Shown: positions 46,702 to 57,779, counted from the first letter of the stretch. The stretch: 64,000 nucleotides of DNA from Fischerella muscicola SAG 1427-1 = PCC 73103 (GCF_000317245.1 NZ_AJLJ01000064.1:124001-188000), one strand, 5' to 3'. The notes: generated by a model from the letters alone, not told the origin. Made by a program: numbers and translations.

Positions 46702-48026
46702 TATTGCTTCACCATTCCTTCATAGCGCTGAGAGATCACATAAGTTTGGACTTGTTTAGCTGTATCAATCGCCACACCTACTAGAATCAGCAGAGAGGTA
46801 GCACCCAATCCTCTAAAAGTGGGTACTCCTAAAGCTGTTTCTACAGCAGTGGGGATGATGGCAATCAAGCCCAAAAAGATAGCACCCAAAAAAGTCAGTC
46901 GATTCAAAACGCGCTCTATGTACTCGCTAGTAGCTTTCCCCGGACGAATACCAGGAATACTAGAACCCATTTTTTTGAGGTTCTGTGCCACATCAACTGG
47001 GTTGACTATCAAAGAAGAATAGAAATAACTGAAAAAGACAATTGAAACTAGGTAGACAAGGGCATATACCCAAGACTGGGAACCACCAGGACTCAGATAA
47101 GTGTTAATGATATTTGCCAATTCTGGATTTTTGGTAAAATTGGCAATAAAGAGTGGCAAACTCAGGATTGCAGCAGCAAAGATAATTGGCATCACTCCAC
47201 CTTGATTCAGACGCAAGGGGAGATAGCTACGTTGTTCAGCAAAAATCCGCCGACCAACTTGACGACGAGCAGAAATAATCGGGATGCGGCGAATTGCTTC
47301 TTGAACAAACACAATCCCAATGATCGTGAAGAGAAAAACTAGGACTAATACAATTACTGGACCTACTCTTTCCCGAACAATTTCTTGACCACTACCTTGA
47401 ATATAAGCGATCGTATCACTCAGAGATTTAGGGAGTGTTGCCACAATGTTGACAAAAATCAACAAAGATGCTCCATTACCTACACCACGCTCTGTAATGA
47501 CTTCTGATGCCCACATGACAAACATCGAACCAGCTACAAGAGCAACAGCTGTTTCAATTACGAAAATAGGACCAAAATTCAAGGCAAAAGGTCTTAACCA
47601 AAATGCTGCCAAGAACACACTTTGTAAAATTCCCCAACCTAAAGCCACATAGCGAGTAATTTGGGAAATTCTCCGCCTTCCTGCTTCTCCCTCATTTTTC
47701 TGTAAGTTTTCTAAATATGGAATCGCAGCAGTGAGCAATTGGATAATAATCGAAGCATTGATATACGGCAAAATGCCCAAGGCAAAGACTCCCAATGCAG
47801 AAAGACCGCCTCCGGAAAAGATATCCAAAAAGCTGAATATTTGATTATTACCATTAATTGCAGCTGCAAACTGCTGTCGATCAATTCCTGGTATAGGTAT
47901 ATGTATACCTAGACGAATCAAAATGAGAATACCGACGGTAACAAGCAGCCGACCTCTTAACCCTGCTGCTTGTGCCATCTGCATAAAAGTTTCTTGAGCC
48001 GTTGGGGGTTTGTCTCTACTGATCAT
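46701..48026 (-). CDS. secY: Preprotein translocase subunit SecY
   Basis: 441 residues, ten transmembrane helices. GIHIPIPGID, GGGLSALGVFALGI and IPGIRPGKATSEYIERVLNRLT are SecY motifs. It is the pore of the Sec translocon for plasma and thylakoid membranes. Between rplO and adk, the normal place. Confidence 0.97.
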   Translation of the reverse strand: MISRDKPPTAQETFMQMAQAAGLRGRLLVTVGILILIRLGIHIPIPGIDRQQFAAAINGNNQIFSFLDIFSGGGLSALGVFALGILPYINASIIIQLLTAAIPYLENLQKNEGEAGRRRISQITRYVALGWGILQSVFLAAFWLRPFALNFGPIFVIETAVALVAGSMFVMWASEVITERGVGNGASLLIFVNIVATLPKSLSDTIAYIQGSGQEIVRERVGPVIVLVLVFLFTIIGIVFVQEAIRRIPIISARRQVGRRIFAEQRSYLPLRLNQGGVMPIIFAAAILSLPLFIANFTKNPELANIINTYLSPGGSQSWVYALVYLVSIVFFSYFYSSLIVNPVDVAQNLKKMGSSIPGIRPGKATSEYIERVLNRLTFLGAIFLGLIAIIPTAVETALGVPTFRGLGATSLLILVGVAIDTAKQVQTYVISQRYEGMVKQ

Positions 48027-48221
48027 ATAGCGCTACCTTTGAAGAATGAAGCATGAAGTCAGAAGTGTGAAGAATATGGAAGTGTGAAGCACGAAATTTG
48101 AAGTACTAAGTTTTTATCCTTCATTCTTCATCCTACCCTGCACCGTAGGCGTGTAGACACGAAGTGGCCTATAGAGTAGCGACTTGGTGAAAGTAGTCGC
48201 CCTTTAGGGCGTCTATAGTCT
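48027..48221. other. Spacer between rplO and secY
   Basis: 195 bp with a short palindromic module around GCCCTTTAGGGC (about 48200-48211) and repeated gaagtgtgaag / gaagcatgaag units. Same repeat class as in other spacers of this genome. Confidence 0.4.
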
Positions 48222-48665
48222 TCATATCACCTCACAACTTCCGCCAGCTGCTTCAATTTTGCTACGAGCTGTACCTGTAAAAGCTGCCGCCTGTACTTTA
48301 AGCGGAACATTTAATTCCCCATCTCCCAAAATTTTCAATGGTCCCTTAGCAGCAGTAAGAATACCTGCTTCTTTTAAAGAGGCCAAAGTAACTTCTGTGT
48401 TAGCTGGAAGTGAGGCTAGCTTCTCTACATTAATCGTAGTGTAAACTTTACGGTTAATTAGGGGAAAGCCCTTAAGCTTGGGTATGCGACGGTACAATGG
48501 CTGTTGACCACCTTCAAAACCAGGTCTAGTACTGCTACCAGAGCGAGCTTTTTGACCCCGCATACCTTTACCGGCACTTGCACCTTGACCAGCAGAAACG
48601 CCTCTACCTAAACGGCGACCACGTTTTTTAGACCCTTTTTGGGGGCGAACATCGTTGAGTCTCAT
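48222..48665 (-). CDS. rplO: 50S ribosomal protein L15
   Basis: 147 residues. [36 protein letters not shown] and [19 protein letters not shown] identify L15. It directly follows rpsE; the rpmD (L30) gene found here in many bacteria is absent, as expected for cyanobacteria. Confidence 0.97.
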   Translation of the reverse strand: MRLNDVRPQKGSKKRGRRLGRGVSAGQGASAGKGMRGQKARSGSSTRPGFEGGQQPLYRRIPKLKGFPLINRKVYTTINVEKLASLPANTEVTLASLKEAGILTAAKGPLKILGDGELNVPLKVQAAAFTGTARSKIEAAGGSCEVI

Positions 48666-48746
48666 AAGCAGTTAGTTTTTAGTAATAAAGCCAAGAGTCA
48701 AAGTCAAGAGTCAAGAGTTTTTGAACTATGGACTATTGACCATTGA

Positions 48747-49271
48747 CTAAATATAAAGATTCTCCAGAGGAATACCCCTGTCTTCGGCTACTTCTGAGAA
48801 AGTACGCAAAGCAGTGAGGGCATTTATAGCAGCTCTCGCATTATTCAGGGGATTGTTAGAACCGAGTTGCTTGGCTAAAACATTACGTACACCTGCCAAC
48901 TCTAGTACGGTACGAACCGCACCACCAGCAATTACACCAGTACCTGGGGCTGCTGGTCGCATAATTACTTTTGCACCACCGCCAGCACCATCAACGGGAT
49001 GGGGAATGGAATTTGATTTAGTAATAGGTATGTCAATCAGATGTTTTTTCCCGTCGGCTACACCTTTTTTCACCGCACCAATTACATCTGAAGCTTTACC
49101 TACTCCGACACCAACTTGACCGCGTTCATTACCAACAACGACGATCGCGCGGAAACTGAGTTTTTTACCACCTTTGACTACTTTACTAACCCGTCGGATC
49201 TGAATGACCCGTTCTTGCCAGTTAGTTTCTTCTTTTTTTACGCGGTTAGTTTTACGACGATTTGTTGCCAT
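48747..49271 (-). CDS. rpsE: 30S ribosomal protein S5
   Basis: 174 residues. [40 protein letters not shown] and [19 protein letters not shown] identify S5, which acts at the mRNA entry and decoding site. It has a basic N-terminal extension ([11 protein letters not shown]) usual in cyanobacteria. Confidence 0.97.
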   Translation of the reverse strand: MATNRRKTNRVKKEETNWQERVIQIRRVSKVVKGGKKLSFRAIVVVGNERGQVGVGVGKASDVIGAVKKGVADGKKHLIDIPITKSNSIPHPVDGAGGGAKVIMRPAAPGTGVIAGGAVRTVLELAGVRNVLAKQLGSNNPLNNARAAINALTALRTFSEVAEDRGIPLENLYI

Positions 49272-49281
49272 TGTCTAATTT

Positions 49282-49434
49282 CCTTTGTCATTTGTCATTT
49301 ATCATTTGTCATCTGTCATTTGTCATTTGTTGGTAGTTGTTTGTTGTTTATCGTTCATTGTTTGCAGCAATGAACCACTAATTATCAATTACTAACTACT
49401 CACCACTGACTAATGACCATTGACCAATGACAAA
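49282..49434. repeat. Inverted heptamer arrays in rpsE-rplR spacer
   Basis: TTTGTCA-type units (49284-49330) face TGACTAA/TGACCAT/TGACAAA units (49407-49434). The arms are complementary, so the spacer mRNA can form one large stem-loop. Confidence 0.75.
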
Positions 49435-49797
49435 TTAGAAATCTAACCCAGCTTCACGTGCTGCATCAGCGAGTGCTTTGATCCGACCATGATAAAGATT
49501 ACCACCACGATCAAAAACTACTTTGGTTATACCTTTTTCTAGCGCTCGTGCTGCGATCAGTTTGCCAACTTCAGTTGAAGCTTTAGCGTTTCCTCCAGAA
49601 GTTAATTTAGATTTGAGTTCTGGTTCTAAGGTTGACGCTGCTACCAATGTGTGATGCTGGGTATCATCTATCACCTGAGCGTAGATATGCTGATGTGAGC
49701 GAAATATTGCTAACCGTGGACGTTCTGGAGAACCGTTCACTTTTCCACGGATACGCCGATGGCGACGCTGTTTTGATTCTCTACGAGTAAGTTTCAT
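49435..49797 (-). CDS. rplR: 50S ribosomal protein L18
   Basis: 120 residues. [31 protein letters not shown] and [23 protein letters not shown] identify L18, a 5S-rRNA-binding protein. It starts two bases after the rplF stop. Confidence 0.97.
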   Translation of the reverse strand: MKLTRRESKQRRHRRIRGKVNGSPERPRLAIFRSHQHIYAQVIDDTQHHTLVAASTLEPELKSKLTSGGNAKASTEVGKLIAARALEKGITKVVFDRGGNLYHGRIKALADAAREAGLDF

Positions 49798-49799
49798 AT

Positions 49800-50348
49800 T
49801 TACTTCTTACCACTCTTACCAGTCTTACCAGCTTTACGTCTAACTACTTCGCCAGCGTAGCGAATACCTTTTCCTTTGTAAGGTTCGGGTGGACGAACAG
49901 CACGAATTTTGGCTGCTGTGTTACCTACGACTTCTTTGTCGTAACCACTGACAATGACGTTAGTATTATTTTCAACCGCAAACTGTACTCCCTCTGGTGG
50001 CACAATTTGTACTTGATGACTGTAACCCATGTTCATAACTAGGTTACGACCTTGTACTTGCGCCCGATAACCAACCCCTTGGATTTCCAAACGGCGTTCA
50101 AATCCTTTGGAAACTCCTTCAACCATGTTGGCAACTAAGGTGCGGAATAAGCCATGTAACTGGCGAGAGACACGTGATTCATCCCGGCGATCAACTGTTA
50201 ATATTTCGCCTTCTTGGGACAAAATCACATTAGCGGGAAGTTCACGCGAAAGCTCACCTTTTGGGCCTTTGACAACAACCTTGGCGTTATCAAAAGTTAC
50301 TTGTACTTTTGCGGGAACTGTAATTGGGCGTTTACCAATTCGAGACAT
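49800..50348 (-). CDS. rplF: 50S ribosomal protein L6
   Basis: 182 residues. [40 protein letters not shown] and [21 protein letters not shown] identify L6. Coupled to rplR. Confidence 0.97.
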   Translation of the reverse strand: MSRIGKRPITVPAKVQVTFDNAKVVVKGPKGELSRELPANVILSQEGEILTVDRRDESRVSRQLHGLFRTLVANMVEGVSKGFERRLEIQGVGYRAQVQGRNLVMNMGYSHQVQIVPPEGVQFAVENNTNVIVSGYDKEVVGNTAAKIRAVRPPEPYKGKGIRYAGEVVRRKAGKTGKSGKK

Positions 50349-50433
50349 AATTATTTATCCTTTTTCCTTTGTCGTTTGTCCTTTGTTACTTGTCCTTTGT
50401 CTTTACTAATGACAAATGATCAATGACCAATGA

Positions 50434-50835
50434 CTACCAAACGTAGCAAAGTACTTCACCACCCAAGTTCTGACGCCGTGCTTCCCTGTCGGTCATGATG
50501 CCGCTAGATGTAGAAATAATGGCAATGCCGATGCCACCTAATACCCGTGGTAATTCCTTTTTATTCGAGTAAACGCGCAAACCTGGTTTACTTACCCGTT
50601 TGAGGGTAGTGATGATAGGTTGACGATTTTTACCCTTATATTTCAGTGCAATTACCAGGTTCCGCTTGATTCCTTCTCCGACATCTTCGTATTCACCGAT
50701 ATAGCCTTCTTCTTGAAGTACTTTAGCGATACTACGGGTCATTTTTGTGGATGGCACTTGTGTAGTTTGATGCCGCGCTAGATTGGCATTACGGATGCGC
50801 GTCAACATATCAGCAATAGTGTCGTTAGTCGCCAT
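50434..50835 (-). CDS. rpsH: 30S ribosomal protein S8
   Basis: 133 residues. [39 protein letters not shown] and GGEVLCYVW identify S8. The rpsN (S14) gene often placed just upstream in other bacteria is absent here; the gap to rplE is only 21 bp. Confidence 0.97.
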   Translation of the reverse strand: MATNDTIADMLTRIRNANLARHQTTQVPSTKMTRSIAKVLQEEGYIGEYEDVGEGIKRNLVIALKYKGKNRQPIITTLKRVSKPGLRVYSNKKELPRVLGGIGIAIISTSSGIMTDREARRQNLGGEVLCYVW

Positions 50836-50856
50836 CGTCTCCTCGTTTAATTGAAC

Positions 50857-51402
50857 TTATTGTTCCCGGAAGGGCATTCCCATTTCTTTTAATAAGGCAC
50901 GACCTTCTTCATCAGTCTTAGCTGTGGTGATGATGGAAATATCCATCCCTCGAATTTGGTCAATGCTGTCGTACTCGACTTCTGGAAAAATCAACTGTTC
51001 TCTGACGCCAAGGGTATAGTTACCACGGCCATCGAAGCTTTTAGGACTAATACCGCGAAAGTCACGAATTCTAGGCAGAGTCAAATTGATTAATCGGTCG
51101 AGAAAGGCATACATCCGTTCGCCTCTGAGGGTAACCATGATCCCAACGGGCATACCTTGACGAATCTTGAAGCCTGCGATCGCTTTTTTCGCTCTTGTCA
51201 CTACAGGTTTTTGCCCAGTGATCAAAGCAATTTCACTTAAAGACGCTTCCAGAGCTTTCGCATTTTGGGCTGCTTCTCCTAAACCCCGGTTGACAGTTAC
51301 TTTCACCAATTTTGGTACTTGGTGAACGTTGGTGTATTCAAACTGCTTGGTGAGATTGGAGACTATTGTTTCTTGGTATAAACTTTTAAGTCTTGTTGGC
51401 AT
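50857..51402 (-). CDS. rplE: 50S ribosomal protein L5
   Basis: 181 residues from ATG 51402 ([21 protein letters not shown]), the usual cyanobacterial start. An in-frame ATG at 51468 would add 22 residues ([10 protein letters not shown]...), but the first of these are made of heptamer-repeat DNA, so I reject it. [22 protein letters not shown] and [20 protein letters not shown] are L5 signatures. L5 binds 5S rRNA. Neither start has a good ribosome-binding site. Confidence 0.93.
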   Translation of the reverse strand: MPTRLKSLYQETIVSNLTKQFEYTNVHQVPKLVKVTVNRGLGEAAQNAKALEASLSEIALITGQKPVVTRAKKAIAGFKIRQGMPVGIMVTLRGERMYAFLDRLINLTLPRIRDFRGISPKSFDGRGNYTLGVREQLIFPEVEYDSIDQIRGMDISIITTAKTDEEGRALLKEMGMPFREQ

Positions 51403-51512
51403 AGTTTTTTGTTCTGGTTGTCCCTGGGCTTGGTCAGGGAATACTTTTGTCATTATGTCTTTTGCCATTTGTCATTTGTTTCGACTAACGACCAATGACT
51501 AATGACTAATAA

Positions 51513-51863
51513 CTATTTATCAATTATTTCGCCTGTTTTCTTGAGCATCCGTACCTTCTTACCTTCATCAGTAAAGGTATAGCAGATGCGACTGGCGACG
51601 TTCTGCTTGGTGGAGTAAAGCATGACGTTGGAACTGTGGATTGGGTATTCCTGGGTAACGATGCGCCCAGATTCACCTTCCGCTTGGGGCTTGACGTGCT
51701 TGGTTTTGATATTGACGCCTTTGACAACGACTTTACTTTCTTGAGGCAGTGCTTTGATAATCTCGCCAACTTTGCCTTTGTCTTTACCAGTAATTACCTG
51801 AACGGTATCCCCAGCTTTGACATGCATTTTGTAGAACTTTGGCTTTTCTTTTTTGCTTGCCAT
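51513..51863 (-). CDS. rplX: 50S ribosomal protein L24
   Basis: 116 residues. [27 protein letters not shown] and [21 protein letters not shown] identify L24. Overlaps the rplN stop by one base. Confidence 0.97.
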   Translation of the reverse strand: MASKKEKPKFYKMHVKAGDTVQVITGKDKGKVGEIIKALPQESKVVVKGVNIKTKHVKPQAEGESGRIVTQEYPIHSSNVMLYSTKQNVASRICYTFTDEGKKVRMLKKTGEIIDK

Positions 51864-52231
51864 TACAGCACCTCCGGAGCCAAAGAAACGATTTTGGTAA
51901 AGTTTTTATCACGCAGTTCGCGGGCAACGGGGCCAAAGACGCGAGTTCCTTTTGGATTTCCGTCTTTGTTAATGATAACTGCGGCGTTGTCGTCAAAACG
52001 GATACTCATACCGCTATCACGATTAATATTGTGGCGGGTACGAACAATCACTGCTTCTACGACATCTGATTTTTTGATAGCCATGTTTGGCTGGGCATCT
52101 TTGACAACAGCAATAATTCTATCGCCCACAAAACCGTAGCGACAGTTACCTGCTCCTAAAACACGAATACACATGAGTTTACGAGCGCCGCTATTGTCTG
52201 CAACATTAAGGTAACTTTGGGGTTGGATCAC
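51863..52231 (-). CDS. rplN: 50S ribosomal protein L14
   Basis: 122 residues. [28 protein letters not shown] and [24 protein letters not shown] identify L14. Separated from rpsQ by a 116-bp spacer with taattggtaatt-type repeats. Confidence 0.97.
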   Translation of the reverse strand: MIQPQSYLNVADNSGARKLMCIRVLGAGNCRYGFVGDRIIAVVKDAQPNMAIKKSDVVEAVIVRTRHNINRDSGMSIRFDDNAAVIINKDGNPKGTRVFGPVARELRDKNFTKIVSLAPEVL

Positions 52232-52347
52232 AATTACTCTCCTTGTTTTTGGTAATTGGTAATTGCTATTTGGTAACTACTAATTGATAAGTGGTAATCG
52301 CCTTTTAAATTTATTACCCATTACCTATTACCTAATTACCCACATCT

Positions 52348-52596
52348 TTAGGTGTTTTTTGTAGTCAGAATTTCTGCGACTTGCCAGCGCTTGGTTTTAC
52401 TCAGGGGTCTAGTTTCTTGAATACGGACGCGATCGCCAATTTTGCAGCGATTTTCTTCGTCATGAGCCTTATAACGCCGGGTATTGACCACAATCTTGCC
52501 GTACTTGGGATGAGGAGCGCGGTTTTCAACAGCGACTACAACTGTTTTTTGCATTTTGTCGCTTACTACCAAGCCAATCCGTTCTTTAACTGCCAT
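52348..52596 (-). CDS. rpsQ: 30S ribosomal protein S17
   Basis: 82 residues. [40 protein letters not shown] and [10 protein letters not shown] identify S17. Six bases after rpmC. Confidence 0.97.
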   Translation of the reverse strand: MAVKERIGLVVSDKMQKTVVVAVENRAPHPKYGKIVVNTRRYKAHDEENRCKIGDRVRIQETRPLSKTKRWQVAEILTTKNT

Positions 52597-52602
52597 AATC
52601 TC

Positions 52603-52830
52603 CTACTCTTTTTCTTCTGCGGCTTGATTTGCAGCCCGTTTGCGCTCAGATTCTACCGTTAGCAATTGGGCTAGGCGGTGTCGGGCATGTCGGAACTGAT
52701 GGGGTTTTTCTAGTTGTCTAGTTGCTTTTTGCAAACGCAAATGAAACAACTGTTTTTTAACAGCAAGAATTTCCTCAGCCAGTTTTTCGTCACTTAATTC
52801 TCTTGCTTCCGAAATTTTGGGAAGAGGCAT
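52603..52830 (-). CDS. rpmC: 50S ribosomal protein L29
   Basis: 75 residues. [24 protein letters not shown] and [21 protein letters not shown] identify L29. Three bases after the rplP stop. Confidence 0.96.
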   Translation of the reverse strand: MPLPKISEARELSDEKLAEEILAVKKQLFHLRLQKATRQLEKPHQFRHARHRLAQLLTVESERKRAANQAAEEKE

Positions 52831-52833
52831 AAC

Positions 52834-53265
52834 CTACTCCTGCTCCTGTGGCTCTATTTCAGAGCGTGAAATGAACTTAGTTTTAATTGGCAGCTTGTAT
52901 GCAGCTAAACGCATTGCTTCGCGGGCGGTAGCTTCAGGAACACCAGCGATTTCAAACAAAATCCGTCCTGGTTTGACGACTGCTACCCAATATTCGGGAG
53001 AACCTTTACCGGAACCCATCCGTGTTTCTGCGGGTCGCATGGTTACAGGCTTATCAGGAAAAATGCGAATCCAGATTTTACCACCCCGGCGAATGTAACG
53101 GGTCATGGCTCGACGAGAAGCTTCTATTTGACGAGCTGTGATCCAAGCGGGTTCTTGAGCTTGGAGGGCAAAATCACCAAAGTTCAGGGAACTGCCAGCA
53201 GTAGCCAGACCTTTCATGCGTCCGCGCTGCTGTTTGCGGAATTTTGTTCTTCTTGGACTTAACAT
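52834..53265 (-). CDS. rplP: 50S ribosomal protein L16
   Basis: 143 residues. [41 protein letters not shown] and [19 protein letters not shown] identify L16. The spacer upstream to rpsC holds heptamers and a 26-bp minimal MITE-like unit. Confidence 0.97.
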   Translation of the reverse strand: MLSPRRTKFRKQQRGRMKGLATAGSSLNFGDFALQAQEPAWITARQIEASRRAMTRYIRRGGKIWIRIFPDKPVTMRPAETRMGSGKGSPEYWVAVVKPGRILFEIAGVPEATAREAMRLAAYKLPIKTKFISRSEIEPQEQE

Positions 53266-53333
53266 GGTTTGTCAATGGTCATTGGTCATTTGTCATTTGT
53301 CATTGGTCAAGAGTCATTCACTAATGACTCTTG

Positions 53334-53359
53334 TACAGACGCGATTAATCGCGTCTCTA
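53334..53359. mobile_element. Minimal MITE-like palindrome (ends only)
   Basis: 26 bp: TA-CAGACGCG, 6-bp centre ATTAAT, CGCGTCTC-TA. The same TA-flanked ends as the 169/170-bp elements at 41608 and 63296, but without the body. It lies in the rpsC-rplP spacer. Confidence 0.75.
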
Positions 53360-53373
53360 CTAATGACTAATAA

Positions 53374-54126
53374 CTATCCTTCATTTGAGCGGTCTTCAAA
53401 TTGCTGACGACGACGTTGTTGACGGCGACGTGGTTCACGCTCCCGTGTTGTTGGTGGGGGAGGTGTTTCTTCTTGTCCAGGAATAATTTCTCCCTTGAAT
53501 ATCCAGACTTTGATGCCAAGAATCCCGTAGATGGTTTTTGCTGTGCAGTAAGAGTAGTCAATGTCAGCTCTTAAGGTATGTAGAGGCACTCTACCTTCAC
53601 GAGTCCACTCTGTGCGAGCAATTTCTGCACCATTGAGACGACCACTCACCTGGACTTTGATACCTTGTACACCTGCACGTTGAGCGCGCTGAATCGCTTG
53701 GCGCACAACTCGACGGAAGGAAACGCGGCGTTCTAGCTGTTGAGCGATGTATTCAGCAATTAGATAAGCATCAGCATCAACACGTTGTACTTCCACAACG
53801 TTAATGCGGATTTGACGATTGCTACCCAACAGTTCTTGAAGTCCGGTACGCAATGATTCAATACCTTGTCCACCACGACCCACAACTACACCTGGGCGTG
53901 CTGTGCGTACTTCGAGATCAATTTGATCGGCTTTACGCTCAATCCGCACTTCGGAAATTCCTGCATTGTTCTGAGCGTATCTACCGAGTTTTTCTTCAAT
54001 GAAGTTACGAAGTTTGTGGTCTTCTTGTAAGAGTTCTGGATAGCGGCTAGGGTCGGCAAACCAACGAGATTGATGCTCTTGGGTAATTCCTAGACGAAAA
54101 CCAATTGGATGTATTTTCTGTCCCAC
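53374..54126 (-). CDS. rpsC: 30S ribosomal protein S3
   Basis: 250 residues. [39 protein letters not shown] (KH domain) and [24 protein letters not shown] identify S3. The C-terminal 25 residues are Arg/Gln-rich and variable. Confidence 0.97.
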   Translation of the reverse strand: MGQKIHPIGFRLGITQEHQSRWFADPSRYPELLQEDHKLRNFIEEKLGRYAQNNAGISEVRIERKADQIDLEVRTARPGVVVGRGGQGIESLRTGLQELLGSNRQIRINVVEVQRVDADAYLIAEYIAQQLERRVSFRRVVRQAIQRAQRAGVQGIKVQVSGRLNGAEIARTEWTREGRVPLHTLRADIDYSYCTAKTIYGILGIKVWIFKGEIIPGQEETPPPPTTREREPRRRQQRRRQQFEDRSNEG

Positions 54127-54174
54127 AAATGCTTTCCTCTAAAATTTCTGGCTTTAAGCTATCGGTGTAAGCAC

Positions 54175-54537
54175 TTATTCTGCTGAGGCTCCGGGAGCAA
54201 CAGCGACTGTAATATGACATGTTGGTTTGCGAATCTGGTACGCTCGACCTTGCGCCCTTGGTTGAAACCGTTTCAGTACTGGTCCTTGATCTGCATAGGC
54301 CTTAGTGATAACTAGATCAGATCGGTCTAATCCTTCATTATGCTCTGCATTAGCAGCAGCACTTCTGAGAACCTTCAATATTGGCTCACAAGCGCGATAG
54401 GGCATAAATTCCAGAATAATCAGTGCTTCTCGATAAGACCGTCCACGAATTTGATCGAGTACCCGACGCACTTTATAAGGAGACATGCGTATGTAACGGG
54501 CGATCGCTTTTACTTCATTAGTAGTATCAACATCCAT
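54175..54537 (-). CDS. rplV: 50S ribosomal protein L22
   Basis: 120 residues from ATG 54537 ([20 protein letters not shown]), with CGGAG eight bases upstream. An in-frame extension to 54558 would cover that ribosome-binding site and is rejected. [20 protein letters not shown] and ARGRAY-like [17 protein letters not shown] identify L22, which lines the exit tunnel. Confidence 0.96.
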   Translation of the reverse strand: MDVDTTNEVKAIARYIRMSPYKVRRVLDQIRGRSYREALIILEFMPYRACEPILKVLRSAAANAEHNEGLDRSDLVITKAYADQGPVLKRFQPRAQGRAYQIRKPTCHITVAVAPGASAE

Positions 54538-54554
54538 AGTTTTCTCCGTTTTTG

Positions 54555-54612
54555 TCATTTGTCATTTGTCATTTGTCATTCGTCATTTACAAAGGACAAA
54601 TGACTAAGGACA
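54555..54612. repeat. Heptamer array in rpsS-rplV spacer
   Basis: Four to five consecutive TTTGTCA units (54555-54588) followed by the complementary CAAATGACTAAGGACAAA block (about 54592-54614). Forms a hairpin in mRNA between rpsS and rplV. Confidence 0.75.
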
Positions 54613-54614
54613 AA

Positions 54615-54890
54615 CTACCTGCCTGCTTTTTTATCTTTGGCGTGACCTCTAAAAGTGCGTGTGGGAGCAAATTCGCCCAGCTTATGTCCCACCATTTGAT
54701 CGCTGATGAAAACTGGTACATGCTGCCGTCCGTTATGAACGGCAATGGTATGACCAACCATTTCCGGCAGAATTGTGGAAGCTCGTGACCAGGTTTTGAT
54801 CACTTCTTTTCTATTGCTATCGTTAAGCTTCTCTATCTTGCTTAACAAATGGTCTGCGACAAAAGGACCTTTTTTAAGAGAACGACCCAT
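54615..54890 (-). CDS. rpsS: 30S ribosomal protein S19
   Basis: 91 residues from ATG 54890 ([20 protein letters not shown]). A 12-residue in-frame extension to 54926 is made of GGATTTT-heptamer DNA and is rejected. [21 protein letters not shown] identifies S19. Confidence 0.97.
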   Translation of the reverse strand: MGRSLKKGPFVADHLLSKIEKLNDSNRKEVIKTWSRASTILPEMVGHTIAVHNGRQHVPVFISDQMVGHKLGEFAPTRTFRGHAKDKKAGR

Positions 54891-55039
54891 AATTCGATTT
54901 TGGATTTTGGATTTTGGATTTACCAATTTTGGATTTTGGATTTTGGATTTTGGATTAATGAGTATTCGGTCAATTTGGACTTTCTTTGCTACTCAACAGT
55001 AGACCCCAATCTAAAATCCAAAATCTAAAATCTAAAATT
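54891..55039. repeat. GGATTTT heptamers in inverted arrangement (rplB-rpsS spacer)
   Basis: GGATTTT units (about 54894-54956) face CCAAAATCTAAAATC units (55010-55038). The arms are complementary over tens of bases, interrupted by a 50-bp centre. Confidence 0.75.
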
Positions 55040-55903
55040 TTATGATTCACGACCACCGCGTCCGCGCTTAGAAGATTTACGGCGACGACGTACAATCAAC
55101 TTGCTACTTGGTTTTTTGGGTTTACGTGTTTTCAGACCCAATGCTGGTTTACCCCAAGGAGTAACAGGTCCGGAGCGACCAATGGGGGCGCGACCTTCTC
55201 CACCACCGTGGGGGTGATCGACTGGGTTCATGACGCTACCTCTAACATGGGGTCGGCGACCTTTCCAGCGGTTTCTACCTGCTTTACCTGCACTCAAGTT
55301 TCTCGCATCTACGTTACCCACTTGCCCAATGGTGGCATAGCATTCCCGGCGGATCATGCGAACTTCTCCTGAAGGCAATTTCAAGGACACATAATTACCT
55401 TCTTTCGCTACGACTTGGGCGGTTGCTCCAGCAGAGCGAACGATTTGACCACCTTTACCAGGAGTCAACTCAACGTTGTGAACGCTTGTACCCAAAGGAA
55501 TGTTTGACAAAGGTAAGGCGTTGCCATCTTCAATGGGAGCATTGACACCAGCAATTACTGTTGTTCCAACTTTTAAACCGTTGGGTTGGAGAATATAACG
55601 CTTTTCGCCGTCTTGGTACTGTAAAAGCGCGATGCGGGCGTTACGGTTGGGATCGTATTCAATTGCTATGACTTCTGCGGGAATATCACGTTTATTGCGT
55701 TTGAAGTCGATAATGCGGTAAAGCCGCTTGTGTCCGCCCCCCCGAAAGCGGCTGGTTATCCGCCCTTGGTTATTGCGGCCTTTGGCACGATGTACAAATT
55801 TAGTTAAAGACTTTTCTGGTTCAGTTTTGGTAATTTCTGAAAAGTCGGAAATCGTGACCTGGCGAGTACTGGGGGTATAAGGGCGATAAGAACGAGTACC
55901 CAT
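55040..55903 (-). CDS. rplB: 50S ribosomal protein L2
   Basis: 287 residues. [34 protein letters not shown] and the peptidyl-transferase-near [21 protein letters not shown] identify L2. Full length with a basic C-terminus. Confidence 0.98.
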   Translation of the reverse strand: MGTRSYRPYTPSTRQVTISDFSEITKTEPEKSLTKFVHRAKGRNNQGRITSRFRGGGHKRLYRIIDFKRNKRDIPAEVIAIEYDPNRNARIALLQYQDGEKRYILQPNGLKVGTTVIAGVNAPIEDGNALPLSNIPLGTSVHNVELTPGKGGQIVRSAGATAQVVAKEGNYVSLKLPSGEVRMIRRECYATIGQVGNVDARNLSAGKAGRNRWKGRRPHVRGSVMNPVDHPHGGGEGRAPIGRSGPVTPWGKPALGLKTRKPKKPSSKLIVRRRRKSSKRGRGGRES

Positions 55904-56135
55904 AATTTCTATTTTGGATTTTGGATTTTGCGAAAAGTTTGTAGGCGCGATAGCGACTTCCCGTAAGGGTACGGAGGTTTCCTCCGATCAAAGCTTTTAA
56001 AGACGGATTTTGGATTTAGAATCTTTGATTTTGGATTTTAATTTTGGAATTAATGAGTACCAATTCACTGACAACAATCTTTGCTACCCACTAATCACCC
56101 TTAATCTAAAATCCAAAATCTAAAATCTAAAATTC
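55904..56135. repeat. GGATTTT heptamers in inverted arrangement (rplW-rplB spacer)
   Basis: Units of GGATTTT (55914-55930 and 56010-56047) face CCAAAATCTAAAATC (56109-56133). Between them is a palindromic module around cttcccgtaaggg and ggaggtttcctcc (about 55957-55987). Same design as 54891-55039. Confidence 0.7.
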
Positions 56136-56450
56136 TTAGACTTCGGGGAATAGAACTTGTCTGATCTTGTCTTCGTCTCCACTAGCCACTGTGACAATGG
56201 CTCGCTTGTATTGGGGTTTAAAGCCAATAAATCTGCCGACGCGACGCTTTTTGCGTGGGCAATTGCTGGTATTAACTTGTACGACTTTGACGTCAAACAA
56301 ACTTTCTATTGCCGCTTTGATTTCTGGCTTGGTCGCTTTAGGAGAGACTTCAAAAGTATACTTATTTTGCTCCATGAGCATGGTCGCCTTTTCAGTCACA
56401 ATGGGGCGACGTACTAGATCAGGGAGTTTGCGGGGGTCGAAGTTAGGCAC
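56136..56450 (-). CDS. rplW: 50S ribosomal protein L23
   Basis: 104 residues. [22 protein letters not shown] and [21 protein letters not shown] identify L23, at the exit of the peptide tunnel where SRP and trigger factor dock. Overlaps the rplD end by 8 bp. Confidence 0.97.
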   Translation of the reverse strand: MPNFDPRKLPDLVRRPIVTEKATMLMEQNKYTFEVSPKATKPEIKAAIESLFDVKVVQVNTSNCPRKKRRVGRFIGFKPQYKRAIVTVASGDEDKIRQVLFPEV

Positions 56451-57075
56451 TGTAGACCTCCTGAATTTTTTCTAGGGCTGATGCGGTAAGAACGATTTTG
56501 TCTGCGTGAAGTAAATCGTAAACGTTGAGGTTATCAGCAGCGATGAGTTTGAGATTCTCAACGTTACGGGCTGACAAGATGACGTTTTCGCTTTTCTCGG
56601 ACAATATCAACAGTGTCTTACTTTCTGGATCGACACCCCAACGGGCGATCGCTGACACTAATTCTTTGGTCTTGGGGCGCTGTAGCTGTTCGCTAAATTC
56701 TTCTACGACAATTAAGTCATCAACGCGGCCAGCAAATGCTGTCCGCAATGCTAACTTCCGCTCTTTGCGGTTCATCTTAATTTCATAGTCTCTGGGTTTG
56801 GGTCCAAAGATGACACCACCACCACGCCATAGTGGAGAACGAATAGATCCTGCACGCGCTCGACCGGTACCTTTTTGACGCCAAGGTTTACGACCACCGC
56901 CTCTGACTTCAGAGCGGGTTTTCGTGCTGGCTGTTCCTTGACGAGCATTAGCCATTTGTCTAACCAAGGCTCTATGCACAATATGAGCCGCTGTTTCTTC
57001 TTTGGCAACCCGCAAGTCAAAGCTTTTTTGCCCGACTTGTTCTCCCTGCCAATTTTTGACTACACATTCAAACAT
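56443..57075 (-). CDS. rplD: 50S ribosomal protein L4
   Basis: 210 residues. [41 protein letters not shown] and [21 protein letters not shown] identify L4. In some bacteria L4 autoregulates the operon; no such site was identified here. Confidence 0.97.
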   Translation of the reverse strand: MFECVVKNWQGEQVGQKSFDLRVAKEETAAHIVHRALVRQMANARQGTASTKTRSEVRGGGRKPWRQKGTGRARAGSIRSPLWRGGGVIFGPKPRDYEIKMNRKERKLALRTAFAGRVDDLIVVEEFSEQLQRPKTKELVSAIARWGVDPESKTLLILSEKSENVILSARNVENLKLIAADNLNVYDLLHADKIVLTASALEKIQEVYSA

Positions 57076-57077
57076 TT

Positions 57078-57146
57078 TTAATGTCCTTTGTCATTTGTCT
57101 TTTGTCATTTGTCTTTTGTTAGTCGCTAATGACTAATGACTAATAA
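57078..57146. repeat. Heptamer array in rplC-rplD spacer
   Basis: TTTGTCA / TTTGTCT units (57086-57118) face CTAATGACTAATGACTAA units (57125-57146). Confidence 0.7.
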
Positions 57147-57779
57147 CTAACCAACTACCTTGGCAGGCACAATATTTACCAAAGATCCAGGCTTTCCAGG
57201 AACAGCTCCCTTGATTAGCAATAAGTTACGATCTGAGTCTACTCGCACTACAGTAAGTTTTTTGATTGTGGTGCGGCTGCCTCCTAAACGTCCTGGCGCC
57301 CGCTTACCTGGATAAACACGACCGGGTGTTGTACCAGCACCGGTAGATCCAGGCGCTCTATGGTTTTTAGAACCATGTGACATAGGCCCACGACGGAAGT
57401 TGTTGCGTTTTTGGTTACCTGCAAAACCACGACCGATGCTTGTACCTATGACATCTACTTGCTGACCTGCGCTAAAAATATCTGCTTTAATTTCTTGACC
57501 CAGAGTATAGTCACCAGAGTTATCAATGCGATACTCATTTAAATGACGTAATGCTGGGGCAGAGGACTTTGCTAGATGACCTAATAAAGGTTTATTCAGC
57601 GCTTTTGGCTTAACTTCGCCATAGCCTACTTGGATGGCGGAGTAACCGTCGGTCTGTTTTGTTTTAACTTGAGTAACTGTACATGGTCCCGCCTGAATGA
57701 CTGTCACAGGAATAGCTACTCCTGCATCGTCAAAAATTTGGGTCATGCCCAGTTTGGTGCCGAGAATACCTACAGACAC
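57147..57779 (-). CDS. rplC: 50S ribosomal protein L3
   Basis: 210 residues. [42 protein letters not shown] and [17 protein letters not shown] identify L3. First gene of the S10-type cluster here; rpsJ is not upstream, as is usual in cyanobacteria, where it lies with the tuf genes. Confidence 0.98.
   Translation of the reverse strand: MSVGILGTKLGMTQIFDDAGVAIPVTVIQAGPCTVTQVKTKQTDGYSAIQVGYGEVKPKALNKPLLGHLAKSSAPALRHLNEYRIDNSGDYTLGQEIKADIFSAGQQVDVIGTSIGRGFAGNQKRNNFRRGPMSHGSKNHRAPGSTGAGTTPGRVYPGKRAPGRLGGSRTTIKKLTVVRVDSDRNLLLIKGAVPGKPGSLVNIVPAKVVG

Noticed and set aside
51403-51468. 22-residue N-terminal extension of L5
   Set aside because: Encoded partly by heptamer-repeat DNA and absent from the usual L5 length of about 181 residues.
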